A stretch of 19,456 nucleotides of DNA from CAG-791 sp963658405 (lineage in GTDB: Bacteria; Bacillota; Clostridia; Lachnospirales; Lachnospiraceae), in the NCBI GenBank assembly GCA_963658405.1, contig CAVKQI010000041.1, positions 1 to 19,456 of the forward strand, given 5' to 3'. This document shows, in pieces, positions 7,855 to 15,686 of the stretch (within the stretch, counting starts at the first letter, position 1; each line of letters begins with the position of its first letter). A program made the translations under genes and the position numbers. The notes under the pieces were generated by a model, which was not told the DNA's origin, ran no database searches, and was given only the letters and a program-made list of their open reading frames with translations.

Positions 7855-10678
7855 GAAAGCTATGCAAACAGTGATTGAATTTGGAAAAGAATTTTTAGTA
7901 ACCTTTTATACAAACAGAGATGCCCAGGAGAGCCTTCCCTATCTGGCGGAGGATGTGGTGTGGGTGACCCCGGAGGAGGTCTACCATTTCAGGGCAAGGG
8001 CGGAGGAACTGCTCTTTCTGCAGAAGGAGATCCGAAAGGATCCCGCCCGCCGCTATGTGGACGTGGAGAGCGTCATGGCGGACTCTCATACAGACGGCAC
8101 CAGACTGGTGACCTATCAGGTAAACTTAGTGCCCGAGGACCCGGAGAATACAGTGCATTTGCGCTGCTCCCTGGCCATGGCACCGACTGCCGGCGGGGAG
8201 ACCTACGAGATCTCCTTCCTTCATTTTTCCAGGATCTATGAGCGAAGCGGCACCGAGCAGATCCGGGAATTCACCAATGCCATCCCGGCGGGCATCATGA
8301 TCCTGGCCTACCGGAAGGAAGAGGGCGTCCGAAGCCTGTACCAGAACCAGTATTTCTACAGCACCTTCGGCTATGCGGCAGCCGGTATCAAGCTGAGCAG
8401 CTTTCAGTCCATGCTTTCAGACAAACCGTTTTTCCTGATCGAAGAGGAGGACAGGGAAAAGGTAAAGGAAGCGCTGGAAAAGGCGGCAGAGGCCGGCAGA
8501 GAAGTCAGCATGACCCTGCGGATCAAGCGGGCGGATGGCGCGCTGGCCGTGTGCGAGCTGGTGGCCAGACCTACCTATCAGGATGAAAACAATACCGTTT
8601 ATTACTGCCTCTTCCGGGATGTGTCCCATGCCAGAGAGAGGCATACCAAGCTGCGGATGACGGCTTCCCTTTTTGCAGGGATCGTCTCCCATCTGCCTAC
8701 CTGCATCTGCGTGCTGCAGTACGACGGCACCCAGAGCAAGGCAGTCTATGTCAGCGACACCATGCCGTCGATGCTGCGGGTAAAGATGGAGGACTACCTG
8801 GAGGGTGTGTCCAAGGATTTCTTTTACGGTCTGCAGATGACCGGGGTGACCAAGGAGAGCCTGATCAAGAACCACATACTGGCTACGCCCAGAGACAATG
8901 CCTGCGGCATTTATCCCTGCGTATCCGATGAGAATAAGTGGATCAGCCTGTCCGTATGTGCTTCCCGGGACAAGGAAGCGGGGATGCTGGTCTATCTGAC
9001 CTACACAGACCGCACCAAGCAGCGCGAAGAAGAGGAGAGTCTGCGAAGAGACAACGCCGCCCTGGTGGAGCGGGAGCAGAAGCGCCGGGCCCAGCTGCGG
9101 GAGAGCTTTGAGGCAGAGGCGGAAAAGCTCAAGGCAGGAGAGAGCAGCTGCCTGGGACTGTTTCTGGCTGACATCACCGAAAATAAGGTGCAGGGCGTGG
9201 CGGGATTGCTGCCGGATGTGCTGCGGGAAGAGGAGGATCAGCAGGGCGAGGGAGAGATTTCCTACGACGAGCTGGTGCAGACCTTCAGCGAGCTTTGCCG
9301 GGCGGCACAGACCGGAGAAGGGACCATGAATACCGGCGCGGCAGACTGGGCGAGACCGCTTCTGCTGGAGCAGGGCGCGGAGACTGTACTGCCGGCACTG
9401 ATCATCCGTTATACGGCCCAGAACAGACTGCGCTATGCCCAGGTGCAGATGGAACTGACAGATACCCAGGAGCAGGGCAATCTCATGGGCTACGGCTATC
9501 TGCGGGATGTGAGCAGTTCGGAGATGCTTCGCCGTCTGGAAAACAAGGCAGCCAGAAATGCCTGCGACTATATAGCCTGCCTGGATGGCCGGGGAGACCA
9601 CTTCACCATGTTTTATGCAGATGAAGAGGGCAGCGCACCGGTACTGCCGCCCAGAGTGGGTACCTACAGCGAAGATTTCATCGATTTTTATAAGACCAAC
9701 GGCAAGAAGCCGGAGGAATTCCTGGAGTCCATCTCCTTAGAGGCGCTGAGCAGAGAGACAGAGATCGAGGGCGAGGTGAGCTGCCGCATTGACGTCATCG
9801 GCACGGACGGCCGCCGGCGCACCCAGAAGCTTCGCTTCGTGCGGATGGACGGTGCGGAGGAGATTTACGGCATTTTTGCCACAGACGATACGGCCACCAG
9901 GATGCAGGAGGAAAAGGAGACCTATTCCTACCGGAATTATTATCTGGAGGCTGCGCAGGAGAGCCGCTTAAAGGAAGATTTTCTCAGCCGCCTGCGGGCA
10001 GAGACAGAGGAGCCGGTAAAGGAAATCCTTTCCCTGTCGGCCAAGTTGCAGCAGGGACCAGGGGCGTCCCTGACGGAAAGCGGCAAGACCGGCGCCCAGA
10101 TCACCACAGCGGCCAGAGAGATCCTCGCCGCGCTCCAGTCCATTCCGGAGACGGTGAAGAAGGGTGATTCCTGGAAGAACATCCAGGAGAGAAGCTTTTC
10201 CTATAAGGAAATGATGGACGGCATCTGCGCCTATGTGCGCAGCCGGTGCAAGGCCAGAAATCTGCAGTTCGTCTTAAAGCCTGCGCTGGGAGAAATCCCG
10301 GATCAGCTCATCGGAGACCGGGTAAAGCTGGAACAGGCACTGTTTTCCATTCTGGATAATGCGGTGAAGTATACCTCTGCCGGGGGACAGATCACCCTGC
10401 AGACACAGCTGCAGCAAAGCGGCACCGACAAGGTGCTTCTGCGGTTTATCGTGCAGGATACAGGCAGCGGCATCGATGAGGAAAAGCTGCCGGGACTCTT
10501 TGATCCCTTCAGCGGCGCGCCGGAGGGAGAAGTGACGCCGGCGGGCACGGGCCTTGGCCTTTCCGTGGCCAGAGAGCTGATCAGACGCATGGGGGGCAGC
10601 ATTCAGGTCCGGAGCGAAAAGGGCACCGGCTCGACCTTTACCGTGAGTGTGCAGGTAAAAACAGAGGAAAATGCATAG
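7853..10678 (+). CDS. PAS-containing histidine-kinase-like protein lacking the phospho-acceptor His
   Basis: A 941-residue soluble protein with no membrane segment. Residues 1 to about 130 resemble a SnoaL/NTF2-like domain, followed by a PAS-like domain (about 135-265) and further sensor-like regions with a coiled coil near 400-430. The C-terminus (about 815-940) is a HATPase_c domain with the N box (Asn836 in LDNAVKYT), G1 DTGSGI (869-874) and G2 GTGLGL (898-903). At the dimerisation helix, where active kinases read F-x-S-x-x-S-H-D/E-x-R-T-P, this protein reads FLSRLRAETEEPVKEI (710-725), with Ala716 in place of His. No receiver domain is attached and no response regulator is adjacent. The start is uncertain: ATG 7853 has GGGGTGA ten bases upstream, while ATG 7862 would suit a leaderless transcript. 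An alpha/beta hydrolase gene follows 48 bases later, probably in the same operon. It likely senses a cytoplasmic signal, but the output is unknown. Confidence 0.82.
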   Translation: MKAMQTVIEFGKEFLVTFYTNRDAQESLPYLAEDVVWVTPEEVYHFRARAEELLFLQKEIRKDPARRYVDVESVMADSHTDGTRLVTYQVNLVPEDPENTVHLRCSLAMAPTAGGETYEISFLHFSRIYERSGTEQIREFTNAIPAGIMILAYRKEEGVRSLYQNQYFYSTFGYAAAGIKLSSFQSMLSDKPFFLIEEEDREKVKEALEKAAEAGREVSMTLRIKRADGALAVCELVARPTYQDENNTVYYCLFRDVSHARERHTKLRMTASLFAGIVSHLPTCICVLQYDGTQSKAVYVSDTMPSMLRVKMEDYLEGVSKDFFYGLQMTGVTKESLIKNHILATPRDNACGIYPCVSDENKWISLSVCASRDKEAGMLVYLTYTDRTKQREEEESLRRDNAALVEREQKRRAQLRESFEAEAEKLKAGESSCLGLFLADITENKVQGVAGLLPDVLREEEDQQGEGEISYDELVQTFSELCRAAQTGEGTMNTGAADWARPLLLEQGAETVLPALIIRYTAQNRLRYAQVQMELTDTQEQGNLMGYGYLRDVSSSEMLRRLENKAARNACDYIACLDGRGDHFTMFYADEEGSAPVLPPRVGTYSEDFIDFYKTNGKKPEEFLESISLEALSRETEIEGEVSCRIDVIGTDGRRRTQKLRFVRMDGAEEIYGIFATDDTATRMQEEKETYSYRNYYLEAAQESRLKEDFLSRLRAETEEPVKEILSLSAKLQQGPGASLTESGKTGAQITTAAREILAALQSIPETVKKGDSWKNIQERSFSYKEMMDGICAYVRSRCKARNLQFVLKPALGEIPDQLIGDRVKLEQALFSILDNAVKYTSAGGQITLQTQLQQSGTDKVLLRFIVQDTGSGIDEEKLPGLFDPFSGAPEGEVTPAGTGLGLSVARELIRRMGGSIQVRSEKGTGSTFTVSVQVKTEENA

Positions 10679-10726
10679 CACGCAGGATCTGCGGCTTTAT
10701 TTTACAGAGAGAAGGAGGAACTTCCT

Positions 10727-11719
10727 ATGAGCAAGAAAAAGAGTACATTCAGTGTGGCGGGGACACTTATGGAAATGACAGGCTGCGCGACCATCGGCGT
10801 GCTGATCGGTGCGGCTAATTTCTTTTTCAAGTTTTCACTGACCCCCAAGACCTATGATCATCGCCATGACAACGAGCCCATCAAAAAGGAATTCGTGAAG
10901 GGCAGAAGATGGATGAATACCCACGTGCTGCGCAGGGATGTATATACCACCGCAGACAACGGCACCAAGCTCCACGGCAACCTGATCCCGTCCCTGAATT
11001 CCAACTGCCACCGCTATGCGATCTGCGTACACGGCTATGCAGACAGTGCAGAGAGCATGGGCCTTTTTGCAAAATACTACCACGATGAGCTGGGCATGAA
11101 TGTCCTCCTGCCGGATCTGCGGGGACACGGCGGAAGCGACGGCAGCTATGTGGGCATGGGATACCCGGATCACTATGATCTGATCCGCTGGGTGGATTAC
11201 ATCCTGGAAATGGATCCCAAGGCTGTGATGATCCTTCACGGTGTGTCCATGGGTGCGGCTACAGTCATGATGACCACCGGCGAGGTGCTGCCGTCCCAGG
11301 TGCTGGCAGCGGTAGAGGACTGCGGCTATACCTCCGCCATGGAGGAATTCGTCTCTGTTTACAATAACCTGGACGGCGCCATCATTCCGGCACCGCTGAT
11401 GCTGCAGATGGTGCGCCTGATCTGCCTGGTGAGAGCACACTTTGACCTGGCGAAGGCATCTCCCATCAACTACGTGCGTCACTCCCAGACACCGACCCTG
11501 TTCATTCACGGTGAGGCAGACAACTTCGTGCCTTCTTCCATGATGCCCCGGCTGTATGCAGCCGCTTCCTGCACCAAGGAATTCCTCTGGGTACCCGGTG
11601 CCGATCACGTAAACAGCGTGATCACGGATCCCGTGGCTTACTGGGCCAAGGTAGAAGGGTTCCTGCACAGACACGCACCGGCCATTCTGGAAGAGGACGA
11701 GGAAGAAGAGGATCTGTAA
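10727..11719 (+). CDS. Alpha/beta hydrolase (serine aminopeptidase/lysophospholipase-like)
   Basis: A 330-residue alpha/beta hydrolase. The N-terminus has a hydrophobic stretch (about 13-37) that may anchor the protein to the membrane. VHGYADS (101-107) provides the HG oxyanion motif, GVSMG (172-176) is the nucleophile elbow with Ser174, and Asp265 in HGEADNFVP and His294 in GADHVNS complete the triad. The layout matches the Clostridia and Bacillus proteins related to YqkD and serine aminopeptidase S33. The C-terminus is a run of acidic residues. The gene has GAAGGAGG upstream and follows the sensor gene by 48 bases, so co-transcription is likely. A strong terminator stands about 60 bases past the stop. 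The natural substrate cannot be told from sequence. Confidence 0.88.
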   Translation: MSKKKSTFSVAGTLMEMTGCATIGVLIGAANFFFKFSLTPKTYDHRHDNEPIKKEFVKGRRWMNTHVLRRDVYTTADNGTKLHGNLIPSLNSNCHRYAICVHGYADSAESMGLFAKYYHDELGMNVLLPDLRGHGGSDGSYVGMGYPDHYDLIRWVDYILEMDPKAVMILHGVSMGAATVMMTTGEVLPSQVLAAVEDCGYTSAMEEFVSVYNNLDGAIIPAPLMLQMVRLICLVRAHFDLAKASPINYVRHSQTPTLFIHGEADNFVPSSMMPRLYAAASCTKEFLWVPGADHVNSVITDPVAYWAKVEGFLHRHAPAILEEDEEEEDL

Positions 11720-11730
11720 GAAGAGATATT

Positions 11731-11761
11731 CATATCTTTTCAGCCTTCATATCTTTTCAGT
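11731..11761. repeat. Short direct repeat after the hydrolase gene
   Basis: The 15-base word TTCATATCTTTTCAG occurs twice, separated by two bases, between the hydrolase stop and its terminator. This looks like a small local duplication without evident function. Confidence 0.6.
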
Positions 11762-11779
11762 ACGCATTTACAAAGCACA

Positions 11780-11809
11780 AAAAAGACGACACAGTTGTGT
11801 CGTCTTTTT
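11780..11809. terminator. Bidirectional Rho-independent terminator
   Basis: A near-perfect palindrome: AAAAAGACGACAC, loop AGTT, GTGTCGTCTTTTT. It has an A-run on one side and a T-run on the other, so it can end the plus-strand hydrolase transcript and the minus-strand NYN-LOTUS transcript. Confidence 0.92.
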
Positions 11810-11823
11810 ACTTTCCGTGTGAA

Positions 11824-12055
11824 NNNNNNNNNNNNNNNNNNNNNNNNNNNNNNNNNNNNNNNNNNNNNNNNNNNNNNNNNNNNNNNNNNNNNNNNNNNNN
11901 NNNNNNNNNNNNNNNNNNNNNNNNNNNNNNNNNNNNNNNNNNNNNNNNNNNNNNNNNNNNNNNNNNNNNNNNNNNNNNNNNNNNNNNNNNNNNNNNNNNN
12001 NNNNNNNNNNNNNNNNNNNNNNNNNNNNNNNNNNNNNNNNNNNNNNNNNNNNNNN
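11824..12055. other. Assembly gap (232 Ns)
   Basis: Unresolved bases. The gap removes the 3' end of the NYN-LOTUS gene. Its length may be an estimate, so the reading frame across it cannot be trusted. Confidence 0.99.
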
Positions 12056-13167
12056 CGCTTTAAGTAGACGGAAAAGCGGGTCACACCGCTTTTTTTGATG
12101 GTGGCATTGAGACTGGGATTGATCTCCATCAGCTCCCGCTTTAAGGTGGAAAGCTCCATCTCCTGACACTTATGACGGCCGAAGATCTGGAGGATCTGCT
12201 GCTCGATCTCCGCGTCAGAGGCGCCCTTTAAGGAAACCCATACCGCATTGTCCCGGTTGACGACAGACAGAGACGCGAAGTCCTTCAGATACTCGGAGAG
12301 CTTGCTGAAGTGATAGTTGCGGGTATCGAAATCCGGGAAAATCTTGACCAGACGGGAACCGATCTCGCCAAGGCCTGTCTCTTTTCCCTCGGCGCTGTTG
12401 TCGGAGATCATCTTGATGATGGCATTTTCGATGGTGGCCTTGTCGGTGAAAAGAGGCATGCCGTTTGCGTCGGTCTCCGCATCGGAATCCGAGACGGCAT
12501 CGACCTCATTGCTGCGGGCCGAGGATGCGTCCTCATTGCTGCCGCCGTAAGAGGTGTTTCCGTTTGTATCCGAGACGCCGGAAGTATAGATGGCCGGGGA
12601 GTCTGCAAAGTAGACACCGCCCATATCGGCCTCTTCCTCCTGGACAGCCTTCTTCTGACGGGAGGACTTTCTGGCTGTCTGGGATTTGGCTTTGGCAGCG
12701 GGCTTTGCAGGCTTTAATTCCTCTTCCTCGGAGGTGTCCTCGATGACATCCAGGAAAATAAAGCGCTCACAGGAGACGCGGAAACATTCCGGTGTCTTTT
12801 TTTCTCCCATGCCGATGACGAACTTGCCGGCCTCGCGCAGACGGGTGGCCAGCTTATTGAAGTCTCCGTCACTGGAAGCAATGCAGAAGCCCTGCACGTC
12901 GCCGGTATAGAGAATGTCCATGGCGTCAATGATCATGCAGATATCTGAGGCATTCTTGCCAGGGGTATTGTTCTGCTGCATCATGGGCGTCAGGGAGTAG
13001 CCGGAGGCGGCGGAGAGCCAGTTGCGGAGCCGGTCCTGCGACCAGTCCCCGTACATCCGGCGGACCGTGATCTTGCCGTATTTGGACAGCTCGCTCAGAA
13101 TGCCGGAGATGTACTTGGCGCTGATATTGTCAGCGTCGATCAAAAGTGCGATATTCATATCTTCCAT
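12056..13167 (-). CDS. NYN domain protein with C-terminal OST-HTH/LOTUS domains (3' end in gap)
   Basis: About 370 residues are visible. Residues 4 to about 140 are a LabA-like NYN (PIN-fold) nuclease domain: ALLIDADNI (7-15) with Asp11 and Asp13, KNASDICMIIDAMD (71-84) and SSDGDF (98-103) supply the acidic metal-binding residues. A basic then Ser/Asp/Asn-rich linker (about 150-240) leads to one complete OST-HTH/LOTUS domain (about 244-315) and a second that runs into the gap (about 320 onward). LOTUS domains bind RNA, including G-quadruplexes; NYN plus LOTUS in one chain, as in animal MARF1/limkain b1, suggests RNA cleavage or RNA-binding control. The start at 13167 is chosen because AGAAAGG lies 13 bases upstream, while the ATG at 13200 has no binding site. 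The frame continuing past the gap reads through a terminator palindrome and is not genuine, so the stop must lie inside the Ns. The gene is divergent from exodeoxyribonuclease III. Confidence 0.87.
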
Positions 13168-13475
13168 AAATATTGTCAGACCTTTCTGATGAGAATGCAT
13201 AGACTGCCGGTATCGACAGGAGAATCCCGCCGGACTGTGACAGATGCGGATACTGCCCTCTTCTCCCGGGCAGGACAGGAACAGCCGTTTACTTTATCCG
13301 CGGATTGTGCGAAGATAAAGAGACTGTAAATATGTTCTATTATAACATATTCGTACCGATTCAGAGTCCATTCGTAAAATCGCTGCTGCGCGGTTTCTCT
13401 TTTACTCACGCGTCGTTCTCGGGGCAGGACCGGGCGGCCAAAGCAGTTTATCCTGTCAATATAGAAAGGAACCAA
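13168..13475. other. 308-base divergent intergenic region
   Basis: This is the control region between the NYN-LOTUS gene and exodeoxyribonuclease III. It holds an inverted repeat at 13329-13351 with -10-like words on both strands at its centre. A small stem CTGCCC/GGGCAG also occurs near 13253-13273. No coding region or clear -35 element was found. Confidence 0.5.
13329..13351. promoter_or_regulatory. Inverted repeat, possible operator over divergent -10 boxes
   Basis: Perfect 8-bp arms AATATGTT and AACATATT flank CTATTAT. The centre reads TATTAT on the plus strand and TATAAT on the minus strand. A protein bound here would cover potential -10 boxes for both the NYN-LOTUS gene and exodeoxyribonuclease III. 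No good -35 was found for either direction. Confidence 0.4.
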
Positions 13476-14231
13476 ATGAAAAAATACATTTCCTGGAACG
13501 TAAACGGCCTTCGCGCCTGCCTGGGAAAGGGCTTTCTGGAATTTATGGAAAAAGAACAGCCCGATGCCCTCTGCCTGCAGGAGACCAAACTCCAGGCAGG
13601 ACAGGTGGACCTGGACCTGCCCGGCTATCACCAGTACTGGAATTACGCGGAAAAGAAAGGCTACTCCGGCACCGCGATCTTTACCAAAGAGGAGCCTTTG
13701 CAGGTATCCTACGGCCTCGGAGTCGAGGAACATGACCACGAAGGAAGAGTCATCACCCTGGAGTATCCGGAATACTACCTGATTACGGAATATGTGCCCA
13801 ACTCCCAGGATAAACTCCAGCGCCTCTCCTACCGCATGACCTGGGAGGAGGCGTTCCTCGCCTATGTGAAAAAGCTGGAGGAGAAAAAGCCCGTGATCTT
13901 CTGCGGCGATCTCAATGTAGCCCATAAGGAGATCGACTTAAAGAACCCGAAGTCCAACCGGGGGCATGCGGGCTTTACCGACGAAGAGCGGGAAAAGCTG
14001 GGAATACTGCTGGACAATGGCTTTGTGGACACCTATCGCCATTTCTATCCGGAAAAGGCAGAGGCGTATTCCTGGTGGTCCTACCGCTTTCATGCCAGAG
14101 AGCGGAACGCGGGGTGGCGCATAGACTATTTTGTCTGCTCGGAGAGCCTGGTCCCCCGGCTGGAGGACGCCATGATCTATAACGAAGTCATGGGATCGGA
14201 TCATTGCCCGGTGGGGATACTTTTAAAATAG
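13476..14231 (+). CDS. xth: Exodeoxyribonuclease III / AP endonuclease (ExoA/Xth)
   Basis: A 251-residue member of the exonuclease III family, which incises DNA at abasic sites and removes blocked 3' ends in base excision repair. Conserved residues are visible in order: WNVNG (7-11), LQETK with metal-binding Glu36, GDLNVAH with Asp145 and Asn147, WRIDY near residue 214, and GSDHCP with Asp242 and His243. Length is typical for the family. The start at 13476 has AGAAAGGA upstream; the frame runs back a further 57 codons through the promoter region, which is not plausible coding sequence. It is the first of four co-directional genes (xth, mrp, coaX, metallophosphoesterase) whose gaps contain hairpin arrays. 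Confidence 0.96.
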   Translation: MKKYISWNVNGLRACLGKGFLEFMEKEQPDALCLQETKLQAGQVDLDLPGYHQYWNYAEKKGYSGTAIFTKEEPLQVSYGLGVEEHDHEGRVITLEYPEYYLITEYVPNSQDKLQRLSYRMTWEEAFLAYVKKLEEKKPVIFCGDLNVAHKEIDLKNPKSNRGHAGFTDEEREKLGILLDNGFVDTYRHFYPEKAEAYSWWSYRFHARERNAGWRIDYFVCSESLVPRLEDAMIYNEVMGSDHCPVGILLK

Positions 14232-14248
14232 CAGCGGCAGAAAGGCAA

Positions 14249-14403
14249 AGTTATAAAGAAATGCCTGATGGCATTCCTTTATAACTCGAATGGATGCCGT
14301 GAACGTCATCCATTCGGGACGAAAAGAAATGCCCAGGGGCATTTCTTTCGGAGAATCCGCCTTCGCGGAATTCTCCTCGCGGTGCCGCAATTAATTGCGG
14401 CAC
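14249..14403 (+). promoter_or_regulatory. Five-hairpin leader before mrp
   Basis: Five consecutive hairpins fill most of the 184-base gap. Hairpin a (14249-14286): outer arms AGTTATAAAG and CTTTATAACT, inner AATGCC and GGCATT. Hairpin b (14287-14316): CGAATGGATG and CATCCATTCG. An extra hairpin (14320-14350): GAAATGCCC and GGGCATTTC. Hairpin c (14350-14376): arms GGAGAATCCGC and GCGGAATTCTCC around CTTC. Hairpin d (14382-14403): GTGCCGCAA and TTGCGGCAC around TTAA. The ribosome binding site AGAAAGG starts one base after stem d. Confidence 0.85.
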
Positions 14404-14415
14404 AGAAAGGAAAAA

Positions 14416-15243
14416 ATGAGCGAGTGTACGAGTGACTGCAGCAGCTGCAGTGAAGCATGTGATAAAAAGGAAAAGAACAGTTTTCTGGTGGCGCCCAATC
14501 CGGGCAGCCGTGTGAAAAAGGTGATCGCCGTGGTCAGCGGCAAGGGCGGCGTGGGTAAATCCCTGGTGACGGGCATCAGCGCCGTGACCATGCAGAGAAA
14601 AGGATACCGGGTGGGCATTCTGGATGCAGACATCACCGGCCCCAGTATCCCGAAGATGTTCGGCGTGGACTATCATGACCTGCGGGCCGATGAGGATGGC
14701 CTGTATCCGGCAGAATCCGCCCGGGGCACCAAGGTGATGTCCATGAATCTCCTGATGGAGGACGAAAATGCTCCGGTGATCTGGCGCAGCCCGGTGATCA
14801 CCGGTACCCTCCAGCAGTTCTGGAAGGATGTGGCCTGGGGGGATGTGGATTACATGTTCATTGACATGCCGCCGGGAACGGGAGATGTGCCCCTGACGGT
14901 CTTTCAGTCTCTTCCGGTAGACGGCATCATCGTGGTGACGACACCCCAGGAACTGGTGGGAATGATCGTGGAGAAGGCCGTGGGCATGGCCAAGATGATG
15001 AATGTGCCGATCCTTGGCCTGGTAGAGAACATGAGCTATATAAAGTGCCCCTGCTGCGGCGAGCAGATATCGGTATTCGGGGAGAGTAGACTGGAGGGCA
15101 TTGCGGAAAAGGAAGGACTGCAGATCCTGGGAAGACTGCCCATGGATCCGGCACTGGCAAAAGCCTGCGATGCCGGAAGAATAGAGGTTTTCCAGGGAGA
15201 ATATCTGGAGCAGCTCCCGGCTTTTCTGCCGGAGATTCCGTAA
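14416..15243 (+). CDS. mrp: Mrp/Nbp35-type P-loop ATPase, iron-sulfur cluster carrier
   Basis: A 275-residue member of the Mrp/ApbC/Nbp35 family, soluble ATPases that bind a labile [4Fe-4S] cluster and pass it to apo-proteins. The deviant Walker A motif GKGGVGKS is at 42-49, followed by DADITGPS and the family block DMPPGTGD. CPCC at 211-214 supplies the CxxC pair (Cys211, Cys214) that bridges a cluster at the dimer interface. The N-terminus carries four more cysteines (Cys4, 8, 11 and 15), resembling the N-terminal ferredoxin-like motif of eukaryotic and archaeal Nbp35 more than classical bacterial Mrp. There is no N-terminal DUF59 domain. The start at 14416 is fixed by AGAAAGG directly after the hairpin leader. 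Confidence 0.94.
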   Translation: MSECTSDCSSCSEACDKKEKNSFLVAPNPGSRVKKVIAVVSGKGGVGKSLVTGISAVTMQRKGYRVGILDADITGPSIPKMFGVDYHDLRADEDGLYPAESARGTKVMSMNLLMEDENAPVIWRSPVITGTLQQFWKDVAWGDVDYMFIDMPPGTGDVPLTVFQSLPVDGIIVVTTPQELVGMIVEKAVGMAKMMNVPILGLVENMSYIKCPCCGEQISVFGESRLEGIAEKEGLQILGRLPMDPALAKACDAGRIEVFQGEYLEQLPAFLPEIP

Positions 15244-15259
15244 TAAACGATAAAAGGGA

Positions 15260-15682
15260 AAGTCTGAAAGAAATGCCCGATGGCATTGCTTTCAGACTCC
15301 ATGGATGCCGCAGGCGTCATCCATGAGAGATCACATCGGAGAATTCGCCTTCGCGAAATTCTCCTCGTGTTGCCGCTGCATTACAGCGGCAAAAAGGGGA
15401 AAGTCTGAAGGAAATGCCTGATGGCATTGCTTTCAGACTCCATGGATGCCGCAGGCGTCATCCATGAGAGATCACATCGGAGAATTCGCCTTCGCGAAAT
15501 TCTCCTCGTGTTGCCGCTGCATTACAGCGGCAAAAAGGGGAAAGTCTGAAGGAAATGCCTGATGGCATTGCTTTCAGACTCCATGGATGCCGCAGGCGTC
15601 ATCCATGAGAGATCACATCGGAGAATTCGCCTTCGCGAAATTCTCCTCGTGTTGCCGCTGCGTAACAGCGGCAAAAAGGGGT
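15260..15682 (+). repeat. Three tandem copies of a 141-bp four-hairpin unit before coaX
   Basis: Copies occupy about 15260-15400, 15401-15541 and 15542-15682, and differ at only a few bases. Each holds hairpin a (AGTCTGAA arm, core AATGCC/GGCATT, return arm CTTTCAGACT), hairpin b (CATGGATG/CATCCATG around CCGCAGGCGT), hairpin c (GGAGAATTCGC/GCGAAATTCTCC around CTTC) and hairpin d (TTGCCGCTG/CAGCGGCAA around five bases). In copy 1 these are at 15261-15298, 15300-15325, 15338-15364 and 15370-15392. Changes between copies fall in loops or keep pairing: A to G in stem a gives a G-U pair, and the d loop reads CATTA or CGTAA. The copies fill nearly all of the 443-base gap between mrp and coaX. No promoter or terminator was recognised inside. 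Confidence 0.95.
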
Positions 15683-15686
15683 AGAA

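Noticed and set aside
8417..9601. A 394-codon minus-strand open frame
   Set aside because: Antisense to the sensor protein, with no domain pattern and no plausible start region.
11740..11823. C-terminal tail of the NYN-LOTUS protein beyond the gap
   Set aside because: This frame translates a terminator palindrome, and the gap length of 232 is not a multiple of three and may be estimated; the real stop should lie inside the gap.
13329..13351. LexA (SOS) box before exonuclease III
   Set aside because: Gram-positive SOS boxes have GAAC, four bases, GTTC. Here the arms are AATATGTT and AACATATT, with the wrong order and spacing.
15260..15682. CRISPR array
   Set aside because: The repeats are contiguous 141-bp units with no unique spacers and no cas genes nearby; each unit is a set of hairpins.
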